A DNA stretch of 64,000 nucleotides from Moraxella sp. (GTDB lineage Bacteria > Pseudomonadota > Gammaproteobacteria > Pseudomonadales > Moraxellaceae): positions 1 to 64,000 of the forward strand of contig NZ_JAUNDY010000006.1 in NCBI RefSeq assembly GCF_030525845.1, read 5' to 3'. The position numbers and the translations under genes are program-made. Position 1 is the first letter of the stretch; each line of letters starts with the position of its first letter. Positions 35,700 through 45,056 of the stretch are shown here, one piece after another. The notes beneath the pieces were generated by a model that searched no databases, was not told the origin of the DNA, and was given only the letters and a program-made list of their open reading frames with translations.

Positions 35700-37226
35700 T
35701 TATTTGATACGCATGTCGCCAGTTTCAATGAAACGCTGGTGCCATGATAGGGCTTCAAGCAAGATGTGTGGAGTATGAATACCACCTGCTTTTTCACTCG
35801 TTGCCAACGCACGGTCATAGTAATCACGAAGCATATCACGATAATCAGGGTGTGAGCAGTTTTCGATGATTAACTTCGCACGTTGTTTTGGAGATTTACC
35901 ACGTAAATCAGCCATACCTTGTTCGGTAACGATGAACATCACATCGTGCTCGGTGTGGTCGTGGTGTGACACCATTGGTACGATGGACGAGATTTTGCCG
36001 TCTTTGGCGGTAGATGGGCTGACATAGAATGAGAAAAAGCCATTGCGGGTAAAGTCGCCAGAACCACCAATACCATTCATCATCTTGGTACCCATGACAT
36101 GAGTTGAGTTCACATTACCATAAATGTCCGCTTCAATCATCGCATTCATACCGATGATACCCAGACGGCGAATGATTTCTGGGTTATTACTGATTTCCAT
36201 TGGGCGTAGGATTAGCTTATCACGCAAAAACTCAATGTTGTCATTAAAGCGTTGTAGTGCATCTGGGCTAAATGACAAGGCGGTTGCTGATGCGTGCTTC
36301 ATCTTGCCTGCTAGGATAAGGTCAAGCATACCATCTTGGAGTACTTCGGTATAACCTGTCAAATCTTCAAATGGAGCGTCAAGCAATCCTGCCATGACTG
36401 CGTTAGCAACGTTACCCACGCCTGATTGTAGTGGAAGTAGGCTCTTAGGCAAGCGACCTGCTTTGACTTCATGGTCAAGAAAATCAATGATTTGGCTGGC
36501 GATACGCATTGAAGTTTCGTCAGGGTCAGCAAACTTCGAGTTACGGTCGCCACCGTTGGTTAGGACAATCGCAAGGATTTTGTCTTCTGGGCATTCCATA
36601 TAAGGTGAACCGATACGATCAAACGCACCGACAAGTGGGATTGGCTTACGAAATGGCGGCAAACCCACTTCGCCATAGACATCGTGCATGCCTTCTAAAC
36701 CAGCATTTTGGGCAGAGTTTACCTCAACGATGACTTTATCAGCGTTTTTAATCGCTTCTACGCCATGACCAATACCCATTGCAAAAATCAGTTTGCCATC
36801 TTCGGTAATACCAGCCGTTTCAACAATGGCAATATCAAATTTGCCATAGAAACCTTGACGCATTTGTTGTTCAACATGCGATAGGTGCATGTCTTGGTAG
36901 GCAGTATTGCCTGCGTTGATGTTGTTACGAAGCGTTGGGTCAGATTGGAAAGGTGAACGGAAATGCACCGCATTCGCCTCAGCAAGCACGCCGTCACACT
37001 CAGGGGCAGTAGACGCACCTGTTACCATACCAATGCTAAAAGTCTCGCCACGAGCGTGAGCGTCTTTTGCTTTATTAGCGATGGCAGTTGGCAAGGCTTT
37101 TGGGTAGCCTGCCCCTGTAAAACCCGTAATGGCAAGGTTCATACCATCTTTGACAAATTCGGCTGCTTGCTCGGCAGTCATGACTTTTTCACGCAAAGAA
37201 GCGCTACGGATACGGTCGATTGACAT
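35700..37226 (-). CDS. Acetyl-CoA hydrolase/transferase family (succinyl-CoA:acetate CoA-transferase-like)
   Basis: A 508-residue class I CoA-transferase. Features: MNLAITGFTGAGYPKALP (N-terminal CoA-binding loop, about 28-46), FDIAIVETAGITEDG, the GIGGSGDFTRNGFFS segment (CoA pocket), and IVTEQGMADLRGKSPKQRA with the AcetylCoA_hyd_C signature. The length fits AarC/Cat1-type enzymes, which move CoA from succinyl-CoA to acetate and can complete a variant TCA cycle; the exact substrate is inference. AAGGAA precedes ATG 37226; the frame upstream to 37259 is rejected. Confidence 0.87.
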   Translation of the reverse strand: MSIDRIRSASLREKVMTAEQAAEFVKDGMNLAITGFTGAGYPKALPTAIANKAKDAHARGETFSIGMVTGASTAPECDGVLAEANAVHFRSPFQSDPTLRNNINAGNTAYQDMHLSHVEQQMRQGFYGKFDIAIVETAGITEDGKLIFAMGIGHGVEAIKNADKVIVEVNSAQNAGLEGMHDVYGEVGLPPFRKPIPLVGAFDRIGSPYMECPEDKILAIVLTNGGDRNSKFADPDETSMRIASQIIDFLDHEVKAGRLPKSLLPLQSGVGNVANAVMAGLLDAPFEDLTGYTEVLQDGMLDLILAGKMKHASATALSFSPDALQRFNDNIEFLRDKLILRPMEISNNPEIIRRLGIIGMNAMIEADIYGNVNSTHVMGTKMMNGIGGSGDFTRNGFFSFYVSPSTAKDGKISSIVPMVSHHDHTEHDVMFIVTEQGMADLRGKSPKQRAKLIIENCSHPDYRDMLRDYYDRALATSEKAGGIHTPHILLEALSWHQRFIETGDMRIK

Positions 37227-37368
37227 AATAAATTCCTTTATGAAATTGTGGAACACCAAATAAATCCCTTACCAAACAGGTAAAGTTACCTAGATTTTAA
37301 CATCTGTTAAGGATAAAATAAATAGTTTGTTACAAATATTTCACGTAATTTTTATGCATAAATTCCGA

Positions 37369-37397
37369 ATAAAAAAACCGCCCAAAAGGACGGTTTT
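37369..37397 (-). terminator. tRNA-Ser terminator
   Basis: AAAACCGTCC-TTTT-GGGCGGTTTT hairpin with a T-run on the minus strand. Confidence 0.88.
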
Positions 37398-37402
37398 ATG
37401 TA

Positions 37403-37493
37403 TGGCGGAAGCTGAGAGATTCGAACTCTCGGTGGGCTACAAACCCACGCCGGTTTTCAAGACCGGTGCATTCAACCGCTCTGCCAAGCTTCC
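37403..37493 (-). tRNA. tRNA-Ser (TGA)
   Basis: A 91-nt class II tRNA with CCA end: acceptor GGAAGCT, long variable arm (GTGGGTTTGTAGCCCAC), anticodon loop CTTGAAA (TGA) and T-arm GAGAGTTCGAATCTCTC. Confidence 0.97.
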
Positions 37494-37602
37494 AATGAGT
37501 GCGTATTATACGCAAAATTTTAAAGAATGCAAGCGATTTTTTAAAAAAATTTTAAAATTTATCCCAACTCATTATCAATACTGAAATTTTAGACCCAAAA
37601 CA

Positions 37603-38328
37603 TCATTCATGGTCCAATTCTGAAAAAATCTTCGGCTGTCGTCTGGGCGTGCTAATTTCTTCTAGGCTGATTTCCTGCATGGTGCGACAATTGGTTTGTG
37701 GACGAAAAATATCGCGCATTAGCGCCGCCGCCTCATACACAGCTCGCCGTGAGTGCATGAGATTTGCATCAATATCACGCCACGATAACGAAATGGCAAG
37801 CGGTGCTGGCTGTGGCACGGTATCAATCCCCATTTTTGCAAATTGTCGTCTGGCACGTGCCATATGATAACGATCAGTAACAAGATACACATTGGTGGTC
37901 AGTTCGTGATGAGCGAGTAGTTTGGCGGTAAATACTGCGTTCTCACACGTATTCATACTGGCGTTATCACTAATGACCACAGAATTAGGCAAGGCAGATT
38001 TGATATAATCCAACAGCCATGGAGACTCTGCACCGCTGGTAATAATAGGAGTGCCATCATATCGCATGATAGCGGTATCAGCCCTGCTTTGAGAATAATG
38101 ATTTAGGACAATTTTGCCCTCTTTTTTGGTAAGACCGCCACCGAGTATCACGGTCGCTGTGGGTTTTTTTGTGTGATTGTCAAGTGTGATTTTGCTAAAT
38201 ATATCGAACAAGAACACGCCCACGTTGGCAAAGATGGGGGTTGTTACCGAAATCAGGCTCAACAATACCACCACCATTGTCCATTTGACCGTCTTATAAA
38301 TCGCTCGCCAAATACCCACCCAAAACAC
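37603..38328 (-). CDS. YdcF/ElyC family (DUF218) envelope protein
   Basis: A 241-residue protein with an N-terminal membrane helix (about 14-38) and a DUF218 domain: VILGGGLTKKEGKI (about 60-73), TSGAE, NTCENAVFTAKLL and LVTDRYHMARARRQF. Family members such as ElyC and SanA affect envelope or peptidoglycan precursor integrity; the biochemical activity is unsettled. The GTG start at 38328 directly abuts the murB stop (TAGGTG), so the gene is the third member of the ptp-murB-ydcF operon. Confidence 0.85.
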   Translation of the reverse strand: MFWVGIWRAIYKTVKWTMVVVLLSLISVTTPIFANVGVFLFDIFSKITLDNHTKKPTATVILGGGLTKKEGKIVLNHYSQSRADTAIMRYDGTPIITSGAESPWLLDYIKSALPNSVVISDNASMNTCENAVFTAKLLAHHELTTNVYLVTDRYHMARARRQFAKMGIDTVPQPAPLAISLSWRDIDANLMHSRRAVYEAAALMRDIFRPQTNCRTMQEISLEEISTPRRQPKIFSELDHE

Positions 38329-39381
38329 CTACACAACCCACACAGGCTCACGCACCAGCACCACCCCAAAGATTTCTTGCACTGTCTTGACGATAAAATC
38401 TTGGGAGATTTGAATATCTTGCGAAGTGGCGACATGCGGAGCGTGATTAGTCAGCACCAAAGCCTGCTTGGTGTGTGTCAAGATAGGAAAAACCCCCTTG
38501 CCTTTTAGACCTGCCCTATCAATGAGCCACCCTGCTGGAATTTTGATAAACTCATCATCAATAGGATAGCTTGGCAAATCAGCAAATTGCTCTTTTAATT
38601 TAATAAAATCCGCCATAGCAATGATGGGATTTTGAAAAAACGAACCGCAATTTGGAAGTATACTAGGGTCTGGCAATTTGCTTTGGCGAATTTGCACCAC
38701 CGCATCAAACACATCAACAGGGTGGGGGGTAGCACGCCCATTTTGCTCGGCAAATGCTTGGGAGACACTCGCCAAATCCCCATAATCGGTCAATACACGC
38801 TCGCCATCTTTGTGCAAACCAAACACCACATGAGTGATAAGATAGCGATTAGGATTTACTTTAAAAAAACTATGGCGATAACCAAAATCACACTCTACCC
38901 TATCAAACACCACCTGCGTACCAGTAGTCAAATCCACCGCCGACACTTGCACGATAAAATCAGAGACCTGCACACCATAAGCACCGATATTTTGGATTGG
39001 AGATGCCCCCACCAAACCTGGTATCAGGGCAAGATTTTCAAGACCATACCAACCACGTTTTAGGCAAAACTGCACAAACTCATGCCAATTTTCTCCGCAT
39101 GCTACCTGCACACGAACGCTTGTATCATCTTCATTGACAATATCAATGCCTCTCAAGCGAGGCAATAGCACTAACGCATTTAGCGTGCTCGGTAAAATTA
39201 CATTACTGCCACCTGATAGCACAAACATCGGCAAATCATGCGTTTTGGCAAATTGCATGGCAAAACAAACATCATCATAAAACGTATCAGCCTCGCCCAA
39301 CACCAAAGCCTGTGTCGCCACACACGATAACGCCATCGTGTTATGCCTAGATAAGTCATAATTTGTCAAAATATCGGTCAT
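38329..39381 (-). CDS. murB: UDP-N-acetylenolpyruvoylglucosamine reductase
   Basis: A 350-residue FAD/NADPH enzyme making UDP-N-acetylmuramate for peptidoglycan. It has FAD-binding LSGGSNVIL (about 53-61) and IPGLVGASPIQNIGAYG (about 120-136), catalytic Ser in LPNCGSFFQNP and the C-terminal IPAGWLIDRAG. It is type I, with the YGLENLALIPG region intact. The start is in ATGATG behind AGGAGG: ATG 39381 has the better spacing, while ATG 39384 overlaps the upstream phosphatase stop. Tight coupling within the operon either way. Confidence 0.95.
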   Translation of the reverse strand: MTDILTNYDLSRHNTMALSCVATQALVLGEADTFYDDVCFAMQFAKTHDLPMFVLSGGSNVILPSTLNALVLLPRLRGIDIVNEDDTSVRVQVACGENWHEFVQFCLKRGWYGLENLALIPGLVGASPIQNIGAYGVQVSDFIVQVSAVDLTTGTQVVFDRVECDFGYRHSFFKVNPNRYLITHVVFGLHKDGERVLTDYGDLASVSQAFAEQNGRATPHPVDVFDAVVQIRQSKLPDPSILPNCGSFFQNPIIAMADFIKLKEQFADLPSYPIDDEFIKIPAGWLIDRAGLKGKGVFPILTHTKQALVLTNHAPHVATSQDIQISQDFIVKTVQEIFGVVLVREPVWVV

Positions 39382-39842
39382 CATAACCCTCCTTGCCAGC
39401 GAGAAATCCAACCATTGCCAGCCCGTATGATGTGAGCAAACATCTGCTCAAAGTCCTGCTTATCTCCATAATAAGGATCGGCCACCGCCTTATCATCAAA
39501 CAAACGCACATGGGCGGTCGCATCGGTTGGCATGATTTTTTGAAGAGCTTTTAAATTGTCATTATCCATCGCAAAAATCATCTCAAACTCATAAAAATCA
39601 CTGATTGACACCTGTCTTGCCCGAAGGTTTGATAACTCATAACCCAAGCTACGACCAACTTCAATGGCTCGACCATCTGGTGCTTCGCCCACATGATAAC
39701 CTGCCACGCCTGCCGAATCTAGCACCACATTTAGCCCCACCTCCTCACACTGTTTTTGCATGACACTCTGAGCAGATGGACTACGGCAAATATTACCAAG
39801 ACAAACAAACAAGATGGATTTTGGGGGATATGATAATGACAT
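39381..39842 (-). CDS. Low-molecular-weight protein tyrosine phosphatase
   Basis: A 153-residue phosphatase with the P-loop CLGNICRSPSAQ (CX5R, about 13-24) near the N-terminus and the general acid Asp in DPYYGD near the C-terminus. Bacterial LMW-PTPs often act with BY-kinases on exopolysaccharide export, but no such genes lie nearby. It heads the ptp-murB-ydcF unit. The start at ATG 39842 (MSLSYPPKSILFVCLG) is preferred over an upstream extension to 39905 that is not conserved, though its ribosome site is weak. Confidence 0.9.
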   Translation of the reverse strand: MSLSYPPKSILFVCLGNICRSPSAQSVMQKQCEEVGLNVVLDSAGVAGYHVGEAPDGRAIEVGRSLGYELSNLRARQVSISDFYEFEMIFAMDNDNLKALQKIMPTDATAHVRLFDDKAVADPYYGDKQDFEQMFAHIIRAGNGWISRWQGGL

Positions 39843-40085
39843 GATACTTGACAAATACAAAAGATGTTCTATTGTAACATAACTTTGAGGTGTTTTATCA
39901 AACAAACCAATATTTTACACAAAAGTATTATTATTAATGAATGAAGTCCTGATAATATTTAGCAATATTATTTACCAAGTGATTAACAACGCACGTACAA
40001 ATACCAACACAAATCATATTTTAAACAAACTTATTTTAGCTATAATAAGAAAATCAAGTTATTCGTTGCTGTTTTAGGAGTCTTT

Positions 40086-40259
40086 ATGAAAAGCAAACTT
40101 ATCTTAACTGCCGTTGGTGCAAGCCTGTTACTTAGTGCCTGTGCCACAAACCCTCATCAGACCAACAGTACAGCCTACAACAACACCATCAGCGGTGCTG
40201 CTATTGGTGCTGCCATCGGAGCTCTAAGCCAGACTGATGATGGCGACCGCTTTTCATGA
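40086..40259 (+). pseudogene. Truncated glycine-zipper (YiaD-like) lipoprotein
   Basis: ATG 40086 with AGGAG upstream opens a 57-codon frame. It has a signal peptide and lipobox LLSAC, then [17 protein letters not shown], the glycine-zipper start of YiaD/OmpA-type lipoproteins, and stops after 15 more residues where about 150 would follow. Its last 59 bases overlap the end of lolD antisense, and the stop lies inside lolD. Probably a deletion removed the rest of the gene and fused its remains to the lolD 3' end. Confidence 0.6.
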
Positions 40260-40908
40260 CCAGCATTCTATCAGCACGAGAAGCCAGTGTCTTATCATGC
40301 GTTACCATCAGTAGTGCCATGCCAAGCGTCTCTTGCAGTTCAGATAACAGCTCAAACACCGCCACCGCATTTTCGTCATCGAGATTGCCTGTGGGTTCAT
40401 CTGCCAGCACCAAAGATGGGCGTGTTACCAACGCTCTGGCAATCGCCACTCGCTGACGCTCCCCCCCTGACAGCTCACTTGGACGATGATGGATACGATG
40501 CGACAAGCCCACCCTGTCAAGTAACTCATTTGCCCTATCACGAGCCTCGCTAATACTGACACTCGACCTCATCAAAAGTGGCATGGCGACATTTTCGGTA
40601 GCACTAAACTCAGCAAGCAGATGATGAAACTGATAAATAAACCCCAAATGCTCATTTCGAAGCTGTCCCCTTTGGGTTTCATTAAGATGATTTAGGCAAA
40701 TCCCATGAAGCCATACTTCGCCTTCGGTAGGCGTGTCTAGCCCACCCAGTAAATGCAGTAGCGTACTTTTGCCTGAACCACTACTACCCACAATAGCAAC
40801 ACGCTCGCCTCGATGGATACTCAGGTCTAGCCCCATCAGGACGGGCGTTTTTATTTTACCCTCATCATAAATTTTACTGATGTTTGTAGCTTGCAAAATA
40901 ACTGTCAT
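40201..40908 (-). CDS. lolD: Lipoprotein-releasing system ATP-binding protein LolD
   Basis: A 235-residue ABC ATPase that powers release of outer-membrane lipoproteins from the inner membrane. Walker [19 protein letters not shown] (about 36-53), LolD motif-type Q-loop FIYQFHHLL, signature [15 protein letters not shown] and Walker [13 protein letters not shown] are intact. The C-terminal 13 residues after MKSGR ([13 protein letters not shown]) are encoded by antisense of the truncated lipoprotein gene and replace the usual tail. AGAGGG precedes ATG 40908. It is 16 bp behind the permease gene. Confidence 0.95.
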   Translation of the reverse strand: MTVILQATNISKIYDEGKIKTPVLMGLDLSIHRGERVAIVGSSGSGKSTLLHLLGGLDTPTEGEVWLHGICLNHLNETQRGQLRNEHLGFIYQFHHLLAEFSATENVAMPLLMRSSVSISEARDRANELLDRVGLSHRIHHRPSELSGGERQRVAIARALVTRPSLVLADEPTGNLDDENAVAVFELLSELQETLGMALLMVTHDKTLASRADRMLVMKSGRHHQSGLELRWQHQ

Positions 40909-40924
40909 AGTCCCTCTTGGATAA

Positions 40925-42163
40925 TCATTCGTATCGTAATGTTTGGGCAGGTTGAATTCTTGATGCTTTTAATGATGGATAAATCGTCATTACAAAGGAT
41001 AATAAAAATGACGCTGAGGCAATCAATAAAATATCGCCAATTTGGATTTGGGTGGGTAAATAATTGACAAAATAAGCATCAAATAAATGAAGCCCAAAAA
41101 AGTCATTGATAAACCCTAAAAGTCTGCTGACTGTCAAAGAAAAAGCCACCCCCAATATCGTCCCTGCCACCGTGCCTACCACGCCAATAATCATGCCTTG
41201 CACCATAAATACCTGCATGATGAGTTTGGGACTTGCCCCAAAAGTCTTTAAAATGGCGATGTCAGATTTTTTATCGGTTACAAGCATGACAAGGCTAGAT
41301 ACAATATTGAAGGCTGCAATAACCACAATCAAAAACAACAACAATCCAATCATTGCCTTTTCCATCTGAATGGCAGAAAACAGATTGCCGTGCGTACTCG
41401 TCCAGTCATCGGCGTACAGTTGGTCAGGATATAGGCTTTTGGCTTTGGTGGCGGCTTGCGGTGCTTTGAAAATATTATTGACTTTTAGGCGAATGCCCAC
41501 AGCTCCCTCAGGCAGTCTAAGCAAAGTTCCAGCGTCCCTCATGGCAACATAGGCCATCGCCCCATCAATCTCAGAGCTGATGTGAAACGTCCCAACCAAC
41601 GTAAATCGCTTAAATCTAGGCACAACGCCCGCCACCGAAGGCGATGCCTCAGGCAGTACCAACGTTACTTTATCACCCAAACGAAGTCCTAACGACCACG
41701 CCAAGCTCTCGCCCAGCACAATCCCAAACTCGCCTGCTTGTAGTGCATGAATATCCCCTGATGTCATGTGCTGACCGATGATGGAGACTTTGGTCTCGTA
41801 TTTAGGTTCGATGCCTGTTACCATAATGCCAGCCACCTGCCCCTCTGTGGTTAACATGCCTTGCAAACTGATAAATGGGGCAGTTGCCACGACATTTGGG
41901 TCGTTATCCTCAATCTCTTTGGCAAGCGACTGCCAGTTAGGGATAATCTCGCCAGAGACCACGTTTGCCTGAGGTACCATGCCTAAGATACGGGTTTTTA
42001 ATTCTCGATCAAAACCATTCATGACTGACAGCACCGTAATTAGCACTGCCACGCCAAGCGTCAACCCAATCATTGAGATGAGCGAAATGAACGAAATAAA
42101 GCCATTTTTGCGTTCGGCTTTGGTATACCTCAATCCAATAAATAAAGCAATGGGACGAAACAT
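40925..42163 (-). CDS. Lipoprotein-releasing system permease (LolC/LolE, LolF-type)
   Basis: A 412-residue inner-membrane permease with four helices (about 22-48, 265-290, 315-345, 378-400) and a large periplasmic MacB-like domain between the first two. The start [27 protein letters not shown] and the motif [12 protein letters not shown] are diagnostic of LolC/E. Only one permease gene accompanies lolD, so it is likely a homodimeric LolF as in related genera. It hands lipoproteins to LolA (gene at 43342). Operon with lolD. Confidence 0.93.
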   Translation of the reverse strand: MFRPIALFIGLRYTKAERKNGFISFISLISMIGLTLGVAVLITVLSVMNGFDRELKTRILGMVPQANVVSGEIIPNWQSLAKEIEDNDPNVVATAPFISLQGMLTTEGQVAGIMVTGIEPKYETKVSIIGQHMTSGDIHALQAGEFGIVLGESLAWSLGLRLGDKVTLVLPEASPSVAGVVPRFKRFTLVGTFHISSEIDGAMAYVAMRDAGTLLRLPEGAVGIRLKVNNIFKAPQAATKAKSLYPDQLYADDWTSTHGNLFSAIQMEKAMIGLLLFLIVVIAAFNIVSSLVMLVTDKKSDIAILKTFGASPKLIMQVFMVQGMIIGVVGTVAGTILGVAFSLTVSRLLGFINDFFGLHLFDAYFVNYLPTQIQIGDILLIASASFLLSFVMTIYPSLKASRIQPAQTLRYE

Positions 42164-42344
42164 AAATGAATAATGCCTTACAAAATTTAGCGTGATAGTT
42201 TACACTATTTTGGCGACTTTTTGGGAATTTTATAAAGATACATTAAGCAAACATGCCTTTAAACCATCAAGTGTTTTGGGTCTGCTCTTGATTTTTTTTA
42301 AATCCCCCTCATAAAGGAAAAACCCCCATTGACTTGGAATAACC

Positions 42345-43295
42345 ATGAATATGCACTATAATTACAAACATGAAGTCCCACCCCAAAAAATAGATTTGCC
42401 TTGCGACAAAAACGCAGGGCATGGCGACCATTGGGCTATTTTAACAGACGACATCAGCACTGATGTACCAAATTGGCTACATGCCATGCTAGGTACCGCC
42501 ACCTTATCTGCTGGTCTAAACCCCAAGCAAACCGACCCAAAAACCCTGCTTTTATCAGAAGACACGCCCTGCCACATCAAACAAATTCTCGCCATGAAAG
42601 ACGGTAAGCCAACTGCATTCATCAATGCCTATCCTGCAGTGTCTAGTCCCTATGGTATGCATTGCCAAATCGAACGTGTCATTCGCTGTGCCGATACCTT
42701 AGATGCCATTTTACGCCTAAAAACCAAAGACGGCACGGTCATCTACGCCTTTGACCAACTCTACGCCATCAACCGCCATGACTATACCACGCCTACCGAA
42801 TACTATGTCAATTTTAGTGCATGGGCTCATCATCTAGAACCTAGTAATAAAGACGAAACTTTGCTGGTCAAAAACCCCAAAGCCATTCGCTATCATCTTG
42901 CCTTTAATGACATCGTCGCTAACAATAACGGTGTTATTCCTGACGACATCGACAACCAAATCAAAGCATGGATACCCAAAGATACAGATGATTTAACCAC
43001 ACCGCTTGAAATTAATTTTGGGGAGAGTTGTATTTATTTGTTTGGCGACACATTTGGTCAAGAAGACGAAGCATGGTGTCAAGGACAAGTCTTAGGCATC
43101 AGCCACAGTGATTTTTTTGGTAAACCCATCACGCTGTTTGACGTGGTAATTTTGCGTGAGCATGATGCCGAAGCTTTTGTGGTGCGTATCGCCACCCCCA
43201 CAAACGAAGATAACCAAAAAATCCAAGTTCATGACTATATCCAAGCCAACATTTGGCTACAAGCCTCCATCTACGCCGACAACCAAAAATCATAG
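42345..43295 (+). CDS. Conserved hypothetical protein
   Basis: A 316-residue cytoplasmic protein, Asp- and His-rich, with no signal peptide or membrane helix and no recognised motif. Blocks such as GDHWAILTDDISTDVPNWLH and AINRHDYTTPTEYYVNFSAW are well formed and codon use matches the neighbours, so it is a real gene. It may be restricted to Moraxellaceae. It lies divergent from lolF and convergent with lolA, sharing a terminator. No function assigned. Confidence 0.7.
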   Translation: MNMHYNYKHEVPPQKIDLPCDKNAGHGDHWAILTDDISTDVPNWLHAMLGTATLSAGLNPKQTDPKTLLLSEDTPCHIKQILAMKDGKPTAFINAYPAVSSPYGMHCQIERVIRCADTLDAILRLKTKDGTVIYAFDQLYAINRHDYTTPTEYYVNFSAWAHHLEPSNKDETLLVKNPKAIRYHLAFNDIVANNNGVIPDDIDNQIKAWIPKDTDDLTTPLEINFGESCIYLFGDTFGQEDEAWCQGQVLGISHSDFFGKPITLFDVVILREHDAEAFVVRIATPTNEDNQKIQVHDYIQANIWLQASIYADNQKS

Positions 43296-43301
43296 CCCAA
43301 C

Positions 43302-43331
43302 AAAAAAGACATCTTATTTGATGTCTTTTTT
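43302..43331. terminator. Bidirectional terminator (hypothetical gene / lolA)
   Basis: AAAAAAGACATC/GATGTCTTTTTT perfect stem with T-runs on both strands. Confidence 0.9.
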
Positions 43332-43341
43332 ATCAGCCTCA

Positions 43342-43956
43342 TTACTGAGAAATCACGTCCACGCCTGCTGGCGGTGTAAAACTAAACTGACTGGCAGGGA
43401 TTTTCTTATTTAGGCTAATGTTGGTAAATTTAATGGTCGTGGTTTGCCCAATATTATCATTTAGCACCATCATCACAGGCTTGCCGCCATTAAAACTGAT
43501 GGATAAATTCTTAAAATTTGCCGAGCTAGATTTTGGTTTTAATACATAATAATTCTTTTTAACATTTGGCTGGCTAATGTCAAAATTACGAGAAATACGA
43601 GCAGGGTCGCCAGACAGTAGCAAGGCTGGGGTATCGCCCACTTGATTGTCCACCGATTGCTTAACCACTTGCTGTAAATCCTTATCATATATCCACATCG
43701 TGCTACCGTTAGCAACAATTAATTGCTCTGATGGCGACTTGGTGTCCCAGCGAAATTTATTGCCACGCTCCACCGCCATGCTACCGCTAAAATTTTGGCT
43801 TTTACCGTTTGACTTGGTGGTCTGGCTAAAATTAGCCGTCATCGACTGAGTGTTTTTTAGTAGGTTATTTAGGTTGGTGGTCGCACTGTTATTTGCAAAA
43901 ACAGTCATCGGCAAAGCGGTTAATGCCAAAGCAGTTAGGGTAATTGACGTTTTCAT
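43342..43956 (-). CDS. lolA: Outer-membrane lipoprotein carrier protein LolA
   Basis: A 204-residue periplasmic chaperone that carries lipoproteins from the Lol transporter to the outer membrane. The signal peptide (1-21) ends VFA. The mature half-open beta-barrel shows SMTANFSQTTKSNGKSQ, GNKFRWDTKSPSEQLIVANG (about 62-81) and the IWYDKDLQQV-like segment MWIYDKDLQQVVKQ. GGAG before ATG 43956 fixes the start (an ATG two codons upstream is an alternative). The lolD-lolF operon lies 1.2 kb away on the same strand. Confidence 0.94.
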   Translation of the reverse strand: MKTSITLTALALTALPMTVFANNSATTNLNNLLKNTQSMTANFSQTTKSNGKSQNFSGSMAVERGNKFRWDTKSPSEQLIVANGSTMWIYDKDLQQVVKQSVDNQVGDTPALLLSGDPARISRNFDISQPNVKKNYYVLKPKSSSANFKNLSISFNGGKPVMMVLNDNIGQTTTIKFTNISLNKKIPASQFSFTPPAGVDVISQ

Positions 43957-44226
43957 TATCACTCCAAAAATAAAACCAAATTAGTGAGCATATTTTGCCA
44001 TGTTTTTATGTTTCAATCTAGCCAACTTTTGCAAAAAATCAAGGCAAATGTTGCAGGGCTATGGCTAATTTTGGGGTACGTTGACACTTTATAACACAAA
44101 TCATGCTTTGGCAATGATTGATAATAAAAATCAACATTTGACATATACACCCCATGGTTGATGATGAACATTGAAATTATTACAAAATACTGCTATCATA
44201 GAAAGAAATAGTTCTGAGAATTATCC

Positions 44227-44490
44227 ATGTACATCAATCATACGCTACGCCCTATTCATCTACGTCTTACCAACGAAATAGTTGAGCACCTCGAAAAAGT
44301 CAAGGGCGAGCACGGTTTTGAGAGCATTCAGCCACTCATTCGTTTGTACATTCGACAAGGACTTGATAGAGATAACTCCGACTACTCTCTAAGTCATGAT
44401 GTCGAATTCATCAACGAACTCAAAGAACAAGGCATCAGCGAGCATGTCATCGAAAAAGCCCTAGCAAACGTCTGCAAAAAAGTCGAATAA
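44227..44490 (+). CDS. Small hypothetical protein, possibly RHH-like
   Basis: An 87-residue acidic/helical protein: LRPIHLRLTNEIVEHLEKVK followed by helices (SIQPLIRLYIRQGLDRD, FINELKEQGISEHVIEKAL). The first part has a strand-then-helix pattern that could be a ribbon-helix-helix, but this is weak. It has a single-gene layout with a terminator directly after. The function is unknown. Confidence 0.55.
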   Translation: MYINHTLRPIHLRLTNEIVEHLEKVKGEHGFESIQPLIRLYIRQGLDRDNSDYSLSHDVEFINELKEQGISEHVIEKALANVCKKVE

Positions 44491-44492
44491 TC

Positions 44493-44537
44493 AAAAAACA
44501 AGTCGGTTTTGGTTGCTGATGGGCTTGTTTTTTTTTT
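44493..44537 (+). terminator. Terminator after the 87-residue gene
   Basis: AAAACAAG/CTTGTTTT stem around a large loop, then a run of more than ten T. Confidence 0.75.
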
Positions 44538-44610
44538 TAAGTTTTATGATACAATATTGCTTTGTGGTATACATTAAAGTAACATCGTTTAGCTTACAAG
44601 GAGCAATCCC

Positions 44611-44916
44611 ATGAAAATCAAGCCTCTATTGACCGCCGTCGCTGTCATTGCCATCGGATTTGGCACGGCAAATGTACACGCTCGCAGTAATGTTGGTCCT
44701 GCATACAATGGCATTAGCGGATATGTCTGCACTCACGAGGGTGGCAATGTCATGCTACGAGCAGGTGCAGGTTAAAACCACAAAGTCTTGGTACGCATGC
44801 CAAGCGGTAGCGATGTCAGAGTTTTAGAAGAGCGTAATGTCGGTGGCTGGCTATGGTACAAAGTCAGATTTGCTGGTACAACTGGTTGGGCTCGTGCAGA
44901 CTATATCTGTGGCTGA
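44611..44916 (+). pseudogene. Secreted SH3-domain protein with premature stop
   Basis: ATG 44611 (AAGGAG upstream) opens a frame with a signal peptide (ending VHA) and the start of a bacterial SH3 domain (YVCTHEGGNVMLRAGAG). It hits TAA at 44773-44775, where CAA would read Gln, and continues in the same frame with NHKVLVRMPSGSDVRVLEE, then GWLWYKVRFAGTTGWARADYICG to TGA 44916. Apart from that codon the 101-residue protein is intact, including the C-terminal WA..YI typical of SH3_3 domains. A recent nonsense mutation is likely. Confidence 0.75.
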
Positions 44917-45056
44917 TCCCCATCTACAAGGCGAGTGATACAGGCGTATTGCTCGCTTTTGTTTATTTTAAAACGCTCAGAAACTGAACCATCACTTACA
45001 CCCAGACTATGCAATCTTTAAAATAAACTTGCAAAGTCTCATCTAGGTAAACACAC

